The position numbers and the translations under genes are program-made. A stretch of 33,396 nucleotides of DNA, taken from the IMG/VR virus record IMGVR_UViG_3300025711_000271, positions 1 to 33,396 of that record; one strand, 5' to 3'. Numbering within the stretch: the stretch's first letter is position 1; each line of letters opens with the position of its first letter. A model generated the notes under the pieces. The model was not told the origin of the DNA. It did no database searches and saw nothing but the letters and a program-made list of their open reading frames with translations. Below are positions 15,546 through 23,423 of the stretch, piece after piece. Origin of the DNA: a virus.

Positions 15546-16087
15546 GCATAAAGAAAAAAGCAGTAACCTGCCTCGTGACGGCGATCATCGCGATTGTAGG
15601 CGTGAAGTACGCCGGAGAGGTGCGCACCAGCGCACAGGGTCTGGCCCTGATTGGCGATGCGGAAGGCTGTCGGCGCGACCCTTACCTTTGCCCGGCCAAC
15701 GTACTGACGGCGGGGATTGGCTCAACGTCCGGCATCAATATTTCGCACCTTTACAGTGATGCGGAAATCGCCGCGATGTGGGTGGAAGACCTGCAACGCG
15801 CCGAGCGCTGCATCAATAAAAATTTCCATGGCGACGAGATGAACCAGAACCAGTTCGACGCCATGGCGTCAGCAGCATTCAACATGGGGTGTCTTGGGCT
15901 GATGTGGTTTACCGACAGTCGGGGCGTGCGCCAGCGCACCACAATTTGGAAGCATGCACAGGCCCGCAGCTGGGCTGCCATGTGCAACCGCCTGCCCGAT
16001 TTTGTGAACGGCGGTGGAAGAAAACTCCCAGGGCTGGTTAAGCGCCGCGAAGCCGAACGCGTGATGTGCCTGGAGCCGGTGACATGA
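15542..16087 (+). CDS. SAR endolysin, lysozyme of the P1 Lyz/R21 class
   Basis: This 181-residue muramidase degrades peptidoglycan. Residues 7-25 form a weakly hydrophobic N-terminal signal-anchor-release segment, so it should be exported by Sec and tethered until the membrane is depolarised. The catalytic arrangement Glu41-8-Cys50-5-Thr56 is that of T4-type glycoside hydrolase 24 enzymes with Cys replacing Asp. Cys10 in the SAR helix, Cys43 and Cys50 closely copy the cysteines of P1 Lyz (13, 44, 51), where a disulfide cages the active-site Cys until SAR release permits isomerisation. The P2 endolysin K is different. It overlaps the holin and Rz genes. Confidence 0.92.
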   Translation: MSIKKKAVTCLVTAIIAIVGVKYAGEVRTSAQGLALIGDAEGCRRDPYLCPANVLTAGIGSTSGINISHLYSDAEIAAMWVEDLQRAERCINKNFHGDEMNQNQFDAMASAAFNMGCLGLMWFTDSRGVRQRTTIWKHAQARSWAAMCNRLPDFVNGGGRKLPGLVKRREAERVMCLEPVT

Positions 16088-16506
16088 TGTCGGTCAGGCT
16101 GCCGCCGCTGCTGCTGATGTCAGTTATCGCCGTGCTGGCCGTGGTGACCAGCGGGTTTCTGTGGCATCGCGCGGCTGACGCAAACGAGGCGCTCAGGCAG
16201 GCGAATGCGCGGGCTGACAGTACCGAGGCCATGATTAAAAACGTGCAGTACACGCTGAAAATATTCAACGACATAACGCAAGGCCGAGCCGATGAAAAAG
16301 AACGTGACAGGCAGGAAGGTGAAACGCGCCGCACCGCGCTGCGCAATGATTTGCAGGGTGACCGCTGCGCTGTCGTGTTTGTGCCTGCTGCTGCTGAACG
16401 TCGCCTGCTCGACCGTGCAGCGCGTGACCGTGCCCGCGCCGTGCCTGGCACTACCGGCGGAAATCCTGCAACCCACACCGGTGCCCTACCCGCCGTTAAG
16501 CGGTGA
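16084..16506 (+). CDS. Inner-membrane spanin subunit, Rz-like (LysB)
   Basis: This 140-residue protein starts at ATG 16084 (a second ATG follows at 16087), overlapping the endolysin stop. It has an N-terminal membrane anchor (LPPLLLMSVIAVLAVVTSGFLW) followed by a periplasmic coiled-coil-like region (EALRQANARADSTEAMIKNVQYTLK) and an arginine-rich segment. This is the Rz pattern: it would span the periplasm and, with Rz1, fuse inner and outer membranes at the last step of lysis. The Rz1 gene lies nested inside it in another frame, which is typical. Confidence 0.82.
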   Translation: MMSVRLPPLLLMSVIAVLAVVTSGFLWHRAADANEALRQANARADSTEAMIKNVQYTLKIFNDITQGRADEKERDRQEGETRRTALRNDLQGDRCAVVFVPAAAERRLLDRAARDRARAVPGTTGGNPATHTGALPAVKR

Positions 16507-16645
16507 GCATCTGACCTACGGCGAAACAGTGATATGGGCCGATGCGTTGCTTGACGCGCTGGACAGTGCAAACAAAGACAAGGCCGCCGTCCTCACTATC
16601 GAAAAACGGCGAACCCAAACGGGAGGGGCACATGTTAAAGGCTGA
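16292..16645 (+). CDS. Outer-membrane lipoprotein spanin, Rz1-like (LysC)
   Basis: This frame begins inside the Rz gene and extends past its end to overlap the start of R. It has a basic N-terminus, a hydrophobic segment (LCLLLLNVAC) with a lipobox-like Cys, and a proline-rich mature region (PAPCLALPAEILQPTPVPYPP), as in Rz1 lipoproteins. Residue -3 of the lipobox is Asn, which is unusual. The true start may be the internal ATG at 16346, which gives a shorter basic leader. It should pair with the Rz-like protein. Confidence 0.75.
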   Translation: MKKNVTGRKVKRAAPRCAMICRVTAALSCLCLLLLNVACSTVQRVTVPAPCLALPAEILQPTPVPYPPLSGEHLTYGETVIWADALLDALDSANKDKAAVLTIEKRRTQTGGAHVKG

Positions 16646-17120
16646 ATTACTGCGCGCGCAAATCGTCGCCCACAATCAATTTTTCCGTGAAAACCCTGAC
16701 CAATTAGAGGTCTACGTAAAAAAGGCGCAGGTGATTTCCACCGGCAGGCCGTCGCCGTCGTTCACCTACGTGTATGACCTCAACGTGTTGGCGATGGATT
16801 ACCCCGGCAATATTGATGACCTCACCCTCCCGATACTCACCTGGGCGTATGTCCATCAGCCGGAGCTGCTGTTTAACCCGGCAAAACGTGAAGACGGGAT
16901 TGGCTTCGAGGCGGAGATCCTGAATAACGATACCGCCGATATCTTGTATGTCATCAAGGCCAGCGAATTGGTCATCGTGACTAAAGACCCTGACGGCAAG
17001 GTGACGGTCACGCACCGCGACCAGCCGAGGCATTTTGAAGACGAGCCAGGCAATCAGTGGTCGGAAATATTGGTCAAGGCCGCTGACGGCGATGAAATAA
17101 CGCTGCCGGAGGGTCCGTAA
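16632..17120 (+). CDS. R: Tail completion protein gpR
   Basis: This 162-residue protein (155 in P2) starts at ATG 16632 after the strong ribosome site GGGAGGGG. A longer upstream frame overlapping Rz1 is not supported. It shows the gpR pattern: MLK...LR......N..F...NPD.L, FTYVYDLNVLAMDYPGNID.L..PIL.W....QPELL, then NNDTADI. It is thought to help finish the tail so it can join the head. It overlaps the stop of Rz1 and the start of S. Confidence 0.92.
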   Translation: MLKAELLRAQIVAHNQFFRENPDQLEVYVKKAQVISTGRPSPSFTYVYDLNVLAMDYPGNIDDLTLPILTWAYVHQPELLFNPAKREDGIGFEAEILNNDTADILYVIKASELVIVTKDPDGKVTVTHRDQPRHFEDEPGNQWSEILVKAADGDEITLPEGP

Positions 17121-17764
17121 TGTCTGAGACTCCCTTGTTTCATGAGCTTGATGCCCTTTTGCATGACGTTGTGGGGGTGGCAAAACCGACTACGCGCCGC
17201 GCCATGGCCCGGCGTATCGCGGGTGACCTTCGCCGCAGCCAGCAAAAGCGCATCGGCCAGCAGAAAAACCCCGACGGCACGGCCTTTGAAGCCCGTAAAA
17301 AAAAGACGCTGGGCACCCAGGGCGGGGTCAGCTTTATACGTGATGGTGAAGTCAGGCGCTTAAGGAACTGGCGTCACAGCAAGGGGCGCTACGGGGACAG
17401 AATGATCACCGGCTTTGATGAAGAAAAAGGCGGCATTCGATCCTTTCTGCGCGCGGACATTGAGCGCTATCTGAGTATTGATTTAGCCAGGAAAACAACA
17501 GCAAAAACGTCAAAGAATCCGATGTTTCGCAAGCTGCGCGCCGCGCGATTCCTGCGGGCAGACGCTTACCCGGAGGCGGTCGTGGTGGGCTTTAAAGGGA
17601 GTGCGGCCAAGATTGCCCGCGTTCACCAGTATGGTCTGACTGACCAGGTCGCTCACCGTGCGAGCGCCAAGTATCCCGCGAGGAAGTTGCTGGGCCTGAC
17701 GGAGAAAGACATTGACGCCATCGCTGACGCCGTATTCAGCGCGCTAGAGGGAGCAGGACAATGA
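17120..17764 (+). CDS. S: Tail completion / virion morphogenesis protein gpS
   Basis: The product belongs to the phage virion morphogenesis family and probably joins tail to head. It has 214 residues against 150 in P2. The N-terminal RRAMARRIAGDLRRSQQKRI..Q.NPDG..F..RK and C-terminal VVGF.G.A.KIARVHQYGL.......KYPAR.LLGLT.KD are typical. Between them lies extra sequence of roughly 60 residues (about 70-130). ATG 17120 overlaps the R stop, and the gene end overlaps V. Confidence 0.92.
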   Translation: MSETPLFHELDALLHDVVGVAKPTTRRAMARRIAGDLRRSQQKRIGQQKNPDGTAFEARKKKTLGTQGGVSFIRDGEVRRLRNWRHSKGRYGDRMITGFDEEKGGIRSFLRADIERYLSIDLARKTTAKTSKNPMFRKLRAARFLRADAYPEAVVVGFKGSAAKIARVHQYGLTDQVAHRASAKYPARKLLGLTEKDIDAIADAVFSALEGAGQ

Positions 17765-18312
17765 CCATCGCCGAGCTGTACAGATTACTGATGAACCTGA
17801 TCCGCGTTGGCACGGTCAGCGAGGTTGACCCGGTGAACTACGTGGCACGGGTCAAAACCGGCGCAAATGAAACCGACTGGATACGCTGGGGCGCGCAGCG
17901 AGCCGGGGACGGCGTGACGTGGTGGGCACCTTCGGTGGGCGAACAGGTTGTGATCCTTTCGCCTGGCGGGGAGCTGGAAAACGCGTTTATTGCGTTCAGC
18001 CTGTACGCCAGCGATGCCCCCCCGCCTGATCCGGGCCTGACGTCACGCGTCACCACATACCCGGACGGTGCCAGGGAAAGCTATGACCCGGCCAGCGGCA
18101 TGCGCCGGTGCGAAGGCATTAAAGGTGCGCTGCTGTCGGCCAGCGGCACGCTCACCCTTGAACTGGCGCGCCTGATCATCAATGCCGAGGTGGTGATTAA
18201 TGGCGAGGTTATCCAGGGCGGCGGCGCGATGAGTTCCAACGGCATCATTGTCGATGCGCATGGGCATAAAGGAGTCAAAAAAGGCGATGACATTTCTGAG
18301 GGGCCGGTATGA
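17761..18312 (+). CDS. V: Baseplate spike protein gpV
   Basis: This is the central spike that pierces the outer membrane at contraction. It has 183 residues against 211 in P2. It shows the OB-fold N-domain (V..VDP.NY.ARVKTG...TDWIRWG..RAGDG.TWWAPSVGEQV..LSPGGEL) and a short beta-helical end. The HGH motif near the C-terminus (residues 168-170) matches the HxH that binds iron at the spike tip in this family. It overlaps S and W. Confidence 0.95.
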   Translation: MTIAELYRLLMNLIRVGTVSEVDPVNYVARVKTGANETDWIRWGAQRAGDGVTWWAPSVGEQVVILSPGGELENAFIAFSLYASDAPPPDPGLTSRVTTYPDGARESYDPASGMRRCEGIKGALLSASGTLTLELARLIINAEVVINGEVIQGGGAMSSNGIIVDAHGHKGVKKGDDISEGPV

Positions 18313-18665
18313 GCAGTAACTGGAAAGGTATGAACAGCACAACCGGCAAAGCTTGCGAGGATGAAGCGCATCTGCGGCAGTCAATTGCCGACATTCTCAT
18401 GACGCCCCTGGGAAGCCGTGTTATGCGCAGGGAATACGGCTCTGCTGTACCGTCACTGATTGACGAGCCAGACAACGACGTCACGCGCCTGCGGTTGATA
18501 GCTGCCGCCGTGATCGCTCTTTGGCGCTGGGAACCGCGGATAACGCCCTCGTCCGTGACTTTTGCACACAGTGAACAAGGTGCACTCACCATGCAAATAA
18601 CATCGCAGCGCAGTGATTCGTTAAGCGCTGTTACAACCGATATCACGCTAACGGGAGGCGTATGA
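18309..18665 (+). CDS. W: Baseplate assembly protein gpW
   Basis: This 118-residue protein (115 in P2) is the gp25-like baseplate wedge protein: SIADILMTPLGSRVMRREYGS.VP.LID.P, then ALWRWEPRI. It connects the sheath base with the wedge. Its ends overlap V and J by four bases each, indicating coupled translation. Confidence 0.95.
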   Translation: MSSNWKGMNSTTGKACEDEAHLRQSIADILMTPLGSRVMRREYGSAVPSLIDEPDNDVTRLRLIAAAVIALWRWEPRITPSSVTFAHSEQGALTMQITSQRSDSLSAVTTDITLTGGV

Positions 18666-19573
18666 GCGCAGTGATTGATTTATCCCAGCTACCTGCGCCT
18701 GAAGTCGTGGAAACGTTGGACTATGAAACCCTTTTAGCTGCCAGCAAAGCCCGGTTGGTTGCGCTCTATCCGGCAGACGAGCAGGCGGCCATTGCGCGCA
18801 CGCTTACCCTGGAATCAGAGCCGATTGTCAAAATATTGGAAGAAAACACCTACCGCGAAATGCTGTTGCGCCAGCGCGTAAATGAAGCCGCCAAGGCGGT
18901 TATGGTGGCTTACGCGATGAATACAGACCTCGACCAGCTGGCCGCCAACAATGACGTGCAGCGCCTGGTTATTACGCCTGCCGATGCAGAGGCTGTGCCG
19001 CCGGTCGCGGCCGTGATGGAGGCTGACGCTGATTTGCGCCAACGCATCCCCGCCGCCTTTGAGGGCATGAGCGTGGCGGGGCCGTCCGGCGCTTATGAAT
19101 ATCACGCGGCCAGCGCCAGCGGGCTGGTTGCCGATGCCTCCGCGACCAGTCCGGCACCGGCTGAAGTGGTAGTGACCATTTTGTCACGCGACGGCGACGG
19201 CACGGCCTCGGCTGAATTACTGGCGACGGTAAGCACGGCGCTCGACGACGAAGCCGTGCGCCCGGTGGGCGACAGGGTCACGGTGCGGTCGGCGGAAATT
19301 GTGAACTACGAAATTGAGGCAACGGTATTTGTTTACCCAGGTCCCGCGATTGAGCCGATTTTAGCGGACGCGAAGGCGCGGCTGGTTGCCTATATCAACG
19401 AACAGCGCCGCCTCGGGCGCGACATTCGTCACTCGGCCATTTACGCCGCCCTGACCACGCAGGGGGTGCAGCACGTCGAGCTGACTTCTCCGCCTGCTGA
19501 CGTGGTGCTGAATAAGACGCAGGCCGCCAACTGCACGGCCTACACCATTACGTCGGGCGGCTCAGATGAATGA
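18662..19573 (+). CDS. J: Baseplate wedge protein gpJ
   Basis: This is a 303-residue baseplate protein (302 in P2) of the gp6-like J family. The N-terminal IDLSQLPAPEVVETLDYETLLA and the middle GPSGAYEYHA.SA are characteristic. The C-terminus (GRDIRHSAIYAALTTQGVQ.VEL) is also conserved. It lies between W and I with short overlaps. Confidence 0.95.
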   Translation: MSAVIDLSQLPAPEVVETLDYETLLAASKARLVALYPADEQAAIARTLTLESEPIVKILEENTYREMLLRQRVNEAAKAVMVAYAMNTDLDQLAANNDVQRLVITPADAEAVPPVAAVMEADADLRQRIPAAFEGMSVAGPSGAYEYHAASASGLVADASATSPAPAEVVVTILSRDGDGTASAELLATVSTALDDEAVRPVGDRVTVRSAEIVNYEIEATVFVYPGPAIEPILADAKARLVAYINEQRRLGRDIRHSAIYAALTTQGVQHVELTSPPADVVLNKTQAANCTAYTITSGGSDE

Positions 19574-20171
19574 TTTGCTGCCCTCCGGCTCCACGCCGCT
19601 TGAGCGCCACGCGGCCGAGGCCTGCGCAGGCGTCAGCACGTTGGCCGTGCCGCTGCGCGACCTGTGGAACCCGGACACCTGCCCAGTGAATTTCCTGCCC
19701 TATCTGGCCTGGGCTTTTTCCGTTGACCGCTGGGACGAGAAGTGGACGGCGGCAGAGAAACGCCAGGCCGTGAAAGAGGCGTTCTACATTCACCGTCGCA
19801 AAGGCACGGTAGCGGCCATCCGGCGCGTTATCGAAAACCTCGGTTACGGCATGACGTTAACGGAGTGGTGGCAGGTCGCCGACCCCGCAGGCACGTTTCG
19901 CCTGACGATTGACGTCAACGAGATAGGCATTACTCCTGCAATGGTGAATGAGCTTGAGCGGCTGATAGGGGATGCACGGCCAGTCAGTCGCCCTATCTCA
20001 CAGCTTGCCCTGTCGGTGAAAGTCGCGGGCGTCGTCAGCGTCGGTACCGCCCTGTATGACGGCGACATTCTCACGGTTTACCCGCTGGACTATCAGCCTG
20101 AGGACAGTATTTTTTATGACGGCATCGCCCATCACGACGGCAATGTTATGTATTCGGAGAAAGCAGAATGA
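19566..20171 (+). CDS. I: Tail protein gpI (baseplate to fibre connector)
   Basis: This 201-residue protein (176 in P2) has the gpI pattern: LLPSGSTPLER, then LR.LWNPDTCPV.FLPYLAWAFSVDRWDEKW, AIRRVIENLGYG, and E..RLIGDARPVSR. It joins the wedge to the tail fibre or spike. ATG 19566 lies within the end of J. The C-terminal extension of about 25 residues relative to P2 adjoins the unusual spike gene and may be its adaptor. Confidence 0.93.
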   Translation: MNDLLPSGSTPLERHAAEACAGVSTLAVPLRDLWNPDTCPVNFLPYLAWAFSVDRWDEKWTAAEKRQAVKEAFYIHRRKGTVAAIRRVIENLGYGMTLTEWWQVADPAGTFRLTIDVNEIGITPAMVNELERLIGDARPVSRPISQLALSVKVAGVVSVGTALYDGDILTVYPLDYQPEDSIFYDGIAHHDGNVMYSEKAE

Positions 20172-22525
20172 CAACTATCACAGAGGTGCCGTCGTGGGAT
20201 GAAAGTATTCATCAAATCCAGCGCGGCGAACGCGTAGAGGGTGGCCGCGACGGTGTCGCCAATATCCAGGCCTCGCAGCTGGCTAACCGTACGCGCTATT
20301 TAAAGCAGGCTTTACAGACTATCCCGGATTATCGGGAGTTTACCTTTTACACCACGGCTTCAGACCCTGACGGCACGATTGCCGGGCTGGCTGCCACACG
20401 CTCGGGCCAAACGTTCAGAGTGGGCCAGGGCGTCAATGCGGACATCGGTTTTACGTATTACTCCAACATTGAGGGGACCGCCTTCGCTATCGCCTCTTTC
20501 GCCGGTAAGGCGGCCTATGACCGGCAAATACAGCAGGAGGACAGAGACTGGCGCACCCAAATGCAGTTGCAGCAGCGCGCCGCCGCCGACCAGCGCCAGC
20601 AGGAGAGCACCGAGTTTAATGCCTGGTACACCACCTGCCAGAGCGTGGCGAATACCTTCGTGAATGCCCAGGAAGCGCGCCTTGATACGTTAATTCTGAA
20701 TGCCGAGGACGTGCCGCTGGGTGATTACACCACGGGGCCGCTGACCCTTAAGGCCGCGAATAACACCATTACGCATGGCGGCTACACCTACAAGCCCAAA
20801 GCCAGCACGGCGCTGCCTTTTACCACCACGGGCAATACGGAAAACACGTGGGCGCAGGACGCCAGCAAGTTCCGCCTGATGAGCGATGCCACCTTGCGCC
20901 AGGCGCTGGGTACAACGTCGGGCGCGACGAACATCGGCCTGCATCACGGCACGCTTAACGATGTGATTGGGGATGTGGTCTCGGTCGAGCAGTTTGCCGT
21001 CGCCGGAGAAACCACCTGGGAAGGGGCCATTCAGCGCGCCTTTGATTGGGCGGTCGCGCACGGCAAAAGCCGCATTTGGGGACCGGCCGTGTACGACGTC
21101 AAATCGACCATTTTCTGGCGCCATTCCGGCGCGAGCAAAATCCGTCTGGAGCTGGGCGGACTGCGGGCAACCGATGACTGGCCGAAAAATACCAACCTCT
21201 GGGACGCGACGCCGTTTTTCAAGATTGGCGACAATAACGGCAACATCACTAACTTCGAGCTGGTCGTGGGCGTCGTGGATGGCAACGACCGCGCCGACGT
21301 TATTCAAACCACAGGCTACGGTTTTTCGCTGGCGCTGCTCGACATCGGCTATGCGCACAACAATATTTCGGTTATCCATCTTGGCGGCCAGAATTTTAAC
21401 ACCGGCTCGGTGGATGCCATCGGCAAAAACTGGTCAGGAAACTGGCTCGGCGCACTGATTCAGAACGGCCAGAATGCGTCCAATGCCATCGCCGAAGGAT
21501 GGCGCATTAACGTCATGTTCAATGCGGCAAACAAGGTGGGCGGCGTCTGGTTCCGACGCACGGGGCAATATGGCCGCGTGCTTGGCAGCATGGACTACAA
21601 CGGCACGTCACTCTCTGTCGTCAAGCTCTCCGCCGTCACGGGCCTTGATGATACCGGCAACACGCGCGGGCTGCGCTGCACGAACGGCAGCGCCTCCGCC
21701 GAGTTCCTTTTCTATTACATGTATCACGGGTCGCTGTATGTGGTGTTGCTCGAAGACGTCGACGTGCAGATTAACCAGAACACCCATACCGGGCGCGGAA
21801 GTTCGTTCAAGCCGGGCGAGGTGCTGACCTTCCCTGATTTGCCCGGTACCACGTTTACCGTCGGGTCCGTCACGGTCGCGGGCGATAACTACGCGTATGC
21901 GAACTACTTCGACCTGCTGCACGATTTCCAGCTGGCACCGTTTGGCAAGATTGACGTCAATTGCGGCTACATGGCGGGCGTTATCGGCGGCAACCTGCAC
22001 AGCTCCCGATTCTTTTATTACAACGTGTTCGACGGCCTGACCGATAAATGGAATGGCCTCACGGTCTCCCATTCCGGCAGCACCTTGTCGTTGTATGACC
22101 GCGTGGCCTCTGATGAAGCATTTTTAAACGTCACTAACGATTACCTGAACATCAACCGCCGCCTGTACATGGGCGTGCACAAAATCACGGGGTTTGAGAC
22201 GGTGGTCGGACTGAAGCGAAACAGCGGCGCGGCGACGCCGGTACTGACCCTCCAGGATACCTCAACGGATAAATATGGCCCGGCAGGGTCAACCTACCAC
22301 GTGGAGTTTCAGAGTACGTTTAGCGAGACCGGCGGCAGCTTCGACGTGATGATTATCGGCACACAGGTTTACGTGAAAAACCGTAAATGGTACGGCGTGG
22401 CGCTGTGGGAATGGTGGGAGCAACTCAGCGCAGACGGTAATTCTGTCGTCGGTGCCGAGCTGCGCATGCGTCAGGAAACGCAGGACATGATTTATTTCAC
22501 GTTGACCGTGACGAGGATTGGCTGA
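20168..22525 (+). CDS. Tailspike-like receptor-binding protein in the gpH position
   Basis: The product has 785 residues. Its N-terminal 50 residues (ITEVPSWDESIHQI...GGRDGVANIQASQLANRTRYLKQAL) are a baseplate/tail adaptor seen in enterobacterial prophage tail proteins, not the gpH N-terminus of P2. A helical linker (about 120-170) follows. Near residue 270 a pectate-lyase-like start is visible (VEQFAVAGETTWEGAIQRAFDWAVAHG..RIWGPA.YDVKSTI). After this come repeating beta-strands consistent with a right-handed beta-helix and a C-terminal beta-rich domain. This suggests a trimeric tailspike that binds, and possibly degrades, a surface polysaccharide. No catalytic residues can be named from sequence alone. 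It directly follows gpI with a four-base overlap. Confidence 0.8.
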   Translation: MTTITEVPSWDESIHQIQRGERVEGGRDGVANIQASQLANRTRYLKQALQTIPDYREFTFYTTASDPDGTIAGLAATRSGQTFRVGQGVNADIGFTYYSNIEGTAFAIASFAGKAAYDRQIQQEDRDWRTQMQLQQRAAADQRQQESTEFNAWYTTCQSVANTFVNAQEARLDTLILNAEDVPLGDYTTGPLTLKAANNTITHGGYTYKPKASTALPFTTTGNTENTWAQDASKFRLMSDATLRQALGTTSGATNIGLHHGTLNDVIGDVVSVEQFAVAGETTWEGAIQRAFDWAVAHGKSRIWGPAVYDVKSTIFWRHSGASKIRLELGGLRATDDWPKNTNLWDATPFFKIGDNNGNITNFELVVGVVDGNDRADVIQTTGYGFSLALLDIGYAHNNISVIHLGGQNFNTGSVDAIGKNWSGNWLGALIQNGQNASNAIAEGWRINVMFNAANKVGGVWFRRTGQYGRVLGSMDYNGTSLSVVKLSAVTGLDDTGNTRGLRCTNGSASAEFLFYYMYHGSLYVVLLEDVDVQINQNTHTGRGSSFKPGEVLTFPDLPGTTFTVGSVTVAGDNYAYANYFDLLHDFQLAPFGKIDVNCGYMAGVIGGNLHSSRFFYYNVFDGLTDKWNGLTVSHSGSTLSLYDRVASDEAFLNVTNDYLNINRRLYMGVHKITGFETVVGLKRNSGAATPVLTLQDTSTDKYGPAGSTYHVEFQSTFSETGGSFDVMIIGTQVYVKNRKWYGVALWEWWEQLSADGNSVVGAELRMRQETQDMIYFTLTVTRIG

Positions 22526-22971
22526 TGGCGATTGAACCCAGAAAACTTTTCAGCTCTTACGAATATCTTGAGCCCACTAACGGCACTGAATTTGCCCTTG
22601 AAACGGTGGACGGCAAACAGTTCAAGGTCGCCAACGTCATGGCGCGCGCATTGAACAAGGGCACCACGAAGGAAGTACAGGCTGTGCTTGAAATCGGTCA
22701 GCGCATGGTCGAAGTGGCGACCGAGACGGCGCTGGGCTCGGTGGTTCAGGTCGTCAATATCGATGACCTTGAGCTTAACCAGCAGGATGACGGGAGCGTG
22801 AGCGCCGAACAGGCCAGCCGAAACCAGGCCGAAGCCATCAAGCGCAATAACGTCGCCCTGAATGCGCTGCTCAAAGAGTGGCACATCCTGGTTAACTACC
22901 TCCTGAACAATCGCCAGCTGGTGCGCGCACCGGTTTCCACGAACACCACGGCAAACGACAACGCATCATAA
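22525..22971 (+). CDS. Unknown protein following the tailspike (148 residues)
   Basis: The start overlaps the tailspike stop (TGATG), so the two are probably coupled. The soluble product has a beta-rich beginning (YEYLEPTNGTEFALETVDGK), a helical middle (VQAVLEIGQRMVEVATETA), and a helical C-terminal part (ASRNQAEAIKRNNVALNALL) ending in a Thr/Asn-rich tail. I do not recognise it; it is not a gpG-type fibre assembly protein. Its position suggests a spike partner, chaperone or additional baseplate-attached protein. Confidence 0.75.
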   Translation: MAIEPRKLFSSYEYLEPTNGTEFALETVDGKQFKVANVMARALNKGTTKEVQAVLEIGQRMVEVATETALGSVVQVVNIDDLELNQQDDGSVSAEQASRNQAEAIKRNNVALNALLKEWHILVNYLLNNRQLVRAPVSTNTTANDNAS

Positions 22972-22980
22972 GGGGCCATC

Positions 22981-23328
22981 ATGGCAATCACGGGAAAATA
23001 CAGTTTCAACGCCTACCTGCTGGATGAGGCCTATGCCGTCATTGGCCGCATGAATATCAGCGAGTCGTCAGCGGTCGTTTACTTCAACGTTTACGCCTCG
23101 CTGTCGGCGTACACGATGGGAAACCCGCCGGTGTCTACGGTACCGCTGCCGATGCGTTACGCCTCGGGCGACATTCCCATTGAAGCGTTTGAGGCACAGG
23201 CGCTCAACACGCCGATATTTGACGGTTTTGAAAAGGTCGCCACGGAGGCGATTACGCGCAGCGAAGCGAGTACGCAAAGCCTGGGTGCTTCGATACTCCC
23301 CCAGAAAACCGATGAAAAGACGGCGTGA
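22981..23328 (+). CDS. Unknown protein between the two receptor-binding genes (115 residues)
   Basis: It starts nine bases after the previous stop with AAGGGG upstream. The product looks beta-rich (KYSFNAYLLDEAYAVIGRMNISESSAVVYFNVYASLSAY) with a polar, helical last third. No membrane segment, cysteine motif or enzyme signature is seen, and I do not recognise the family. Tight spacing with the preceding gene suggests that both serve the tailspike. Confidence 0.72.
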   Translation: MAITGKYSFNAYLLDEAYAVIGRMNISESSAVVYFNVYASLSAYTMGNPPVSTVPLPMRYASGDIPIEAFEAQALNTPIFDGFEKVATEAITRSEASTQSLGASILPQKTDEKTA

Positions 23329-23423
23329 TTTTATTATCCCTCTGCCCTGCGGCCCCCTGTCAACATGCCAGGGCGCGCGTTGCTGAATGTTGAAGACGAC
23401 TGACTGAATGTAAGAAGGTGAGT

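Noticed and set aside
20690-21379. Minus-strand frame (229 codons) opposite the tailspike gene
   Set aside because: Antisense shadow of a gene with clear protein features; no independent support.
23388-23405. TGT-N12-ACT resembling an Ogr site before the second fibre gene
   Set aside because: The last triplet deviates from ACA and no good -10 is found at the right distance. It may be chance, although a weak promoter cannot be excluded.
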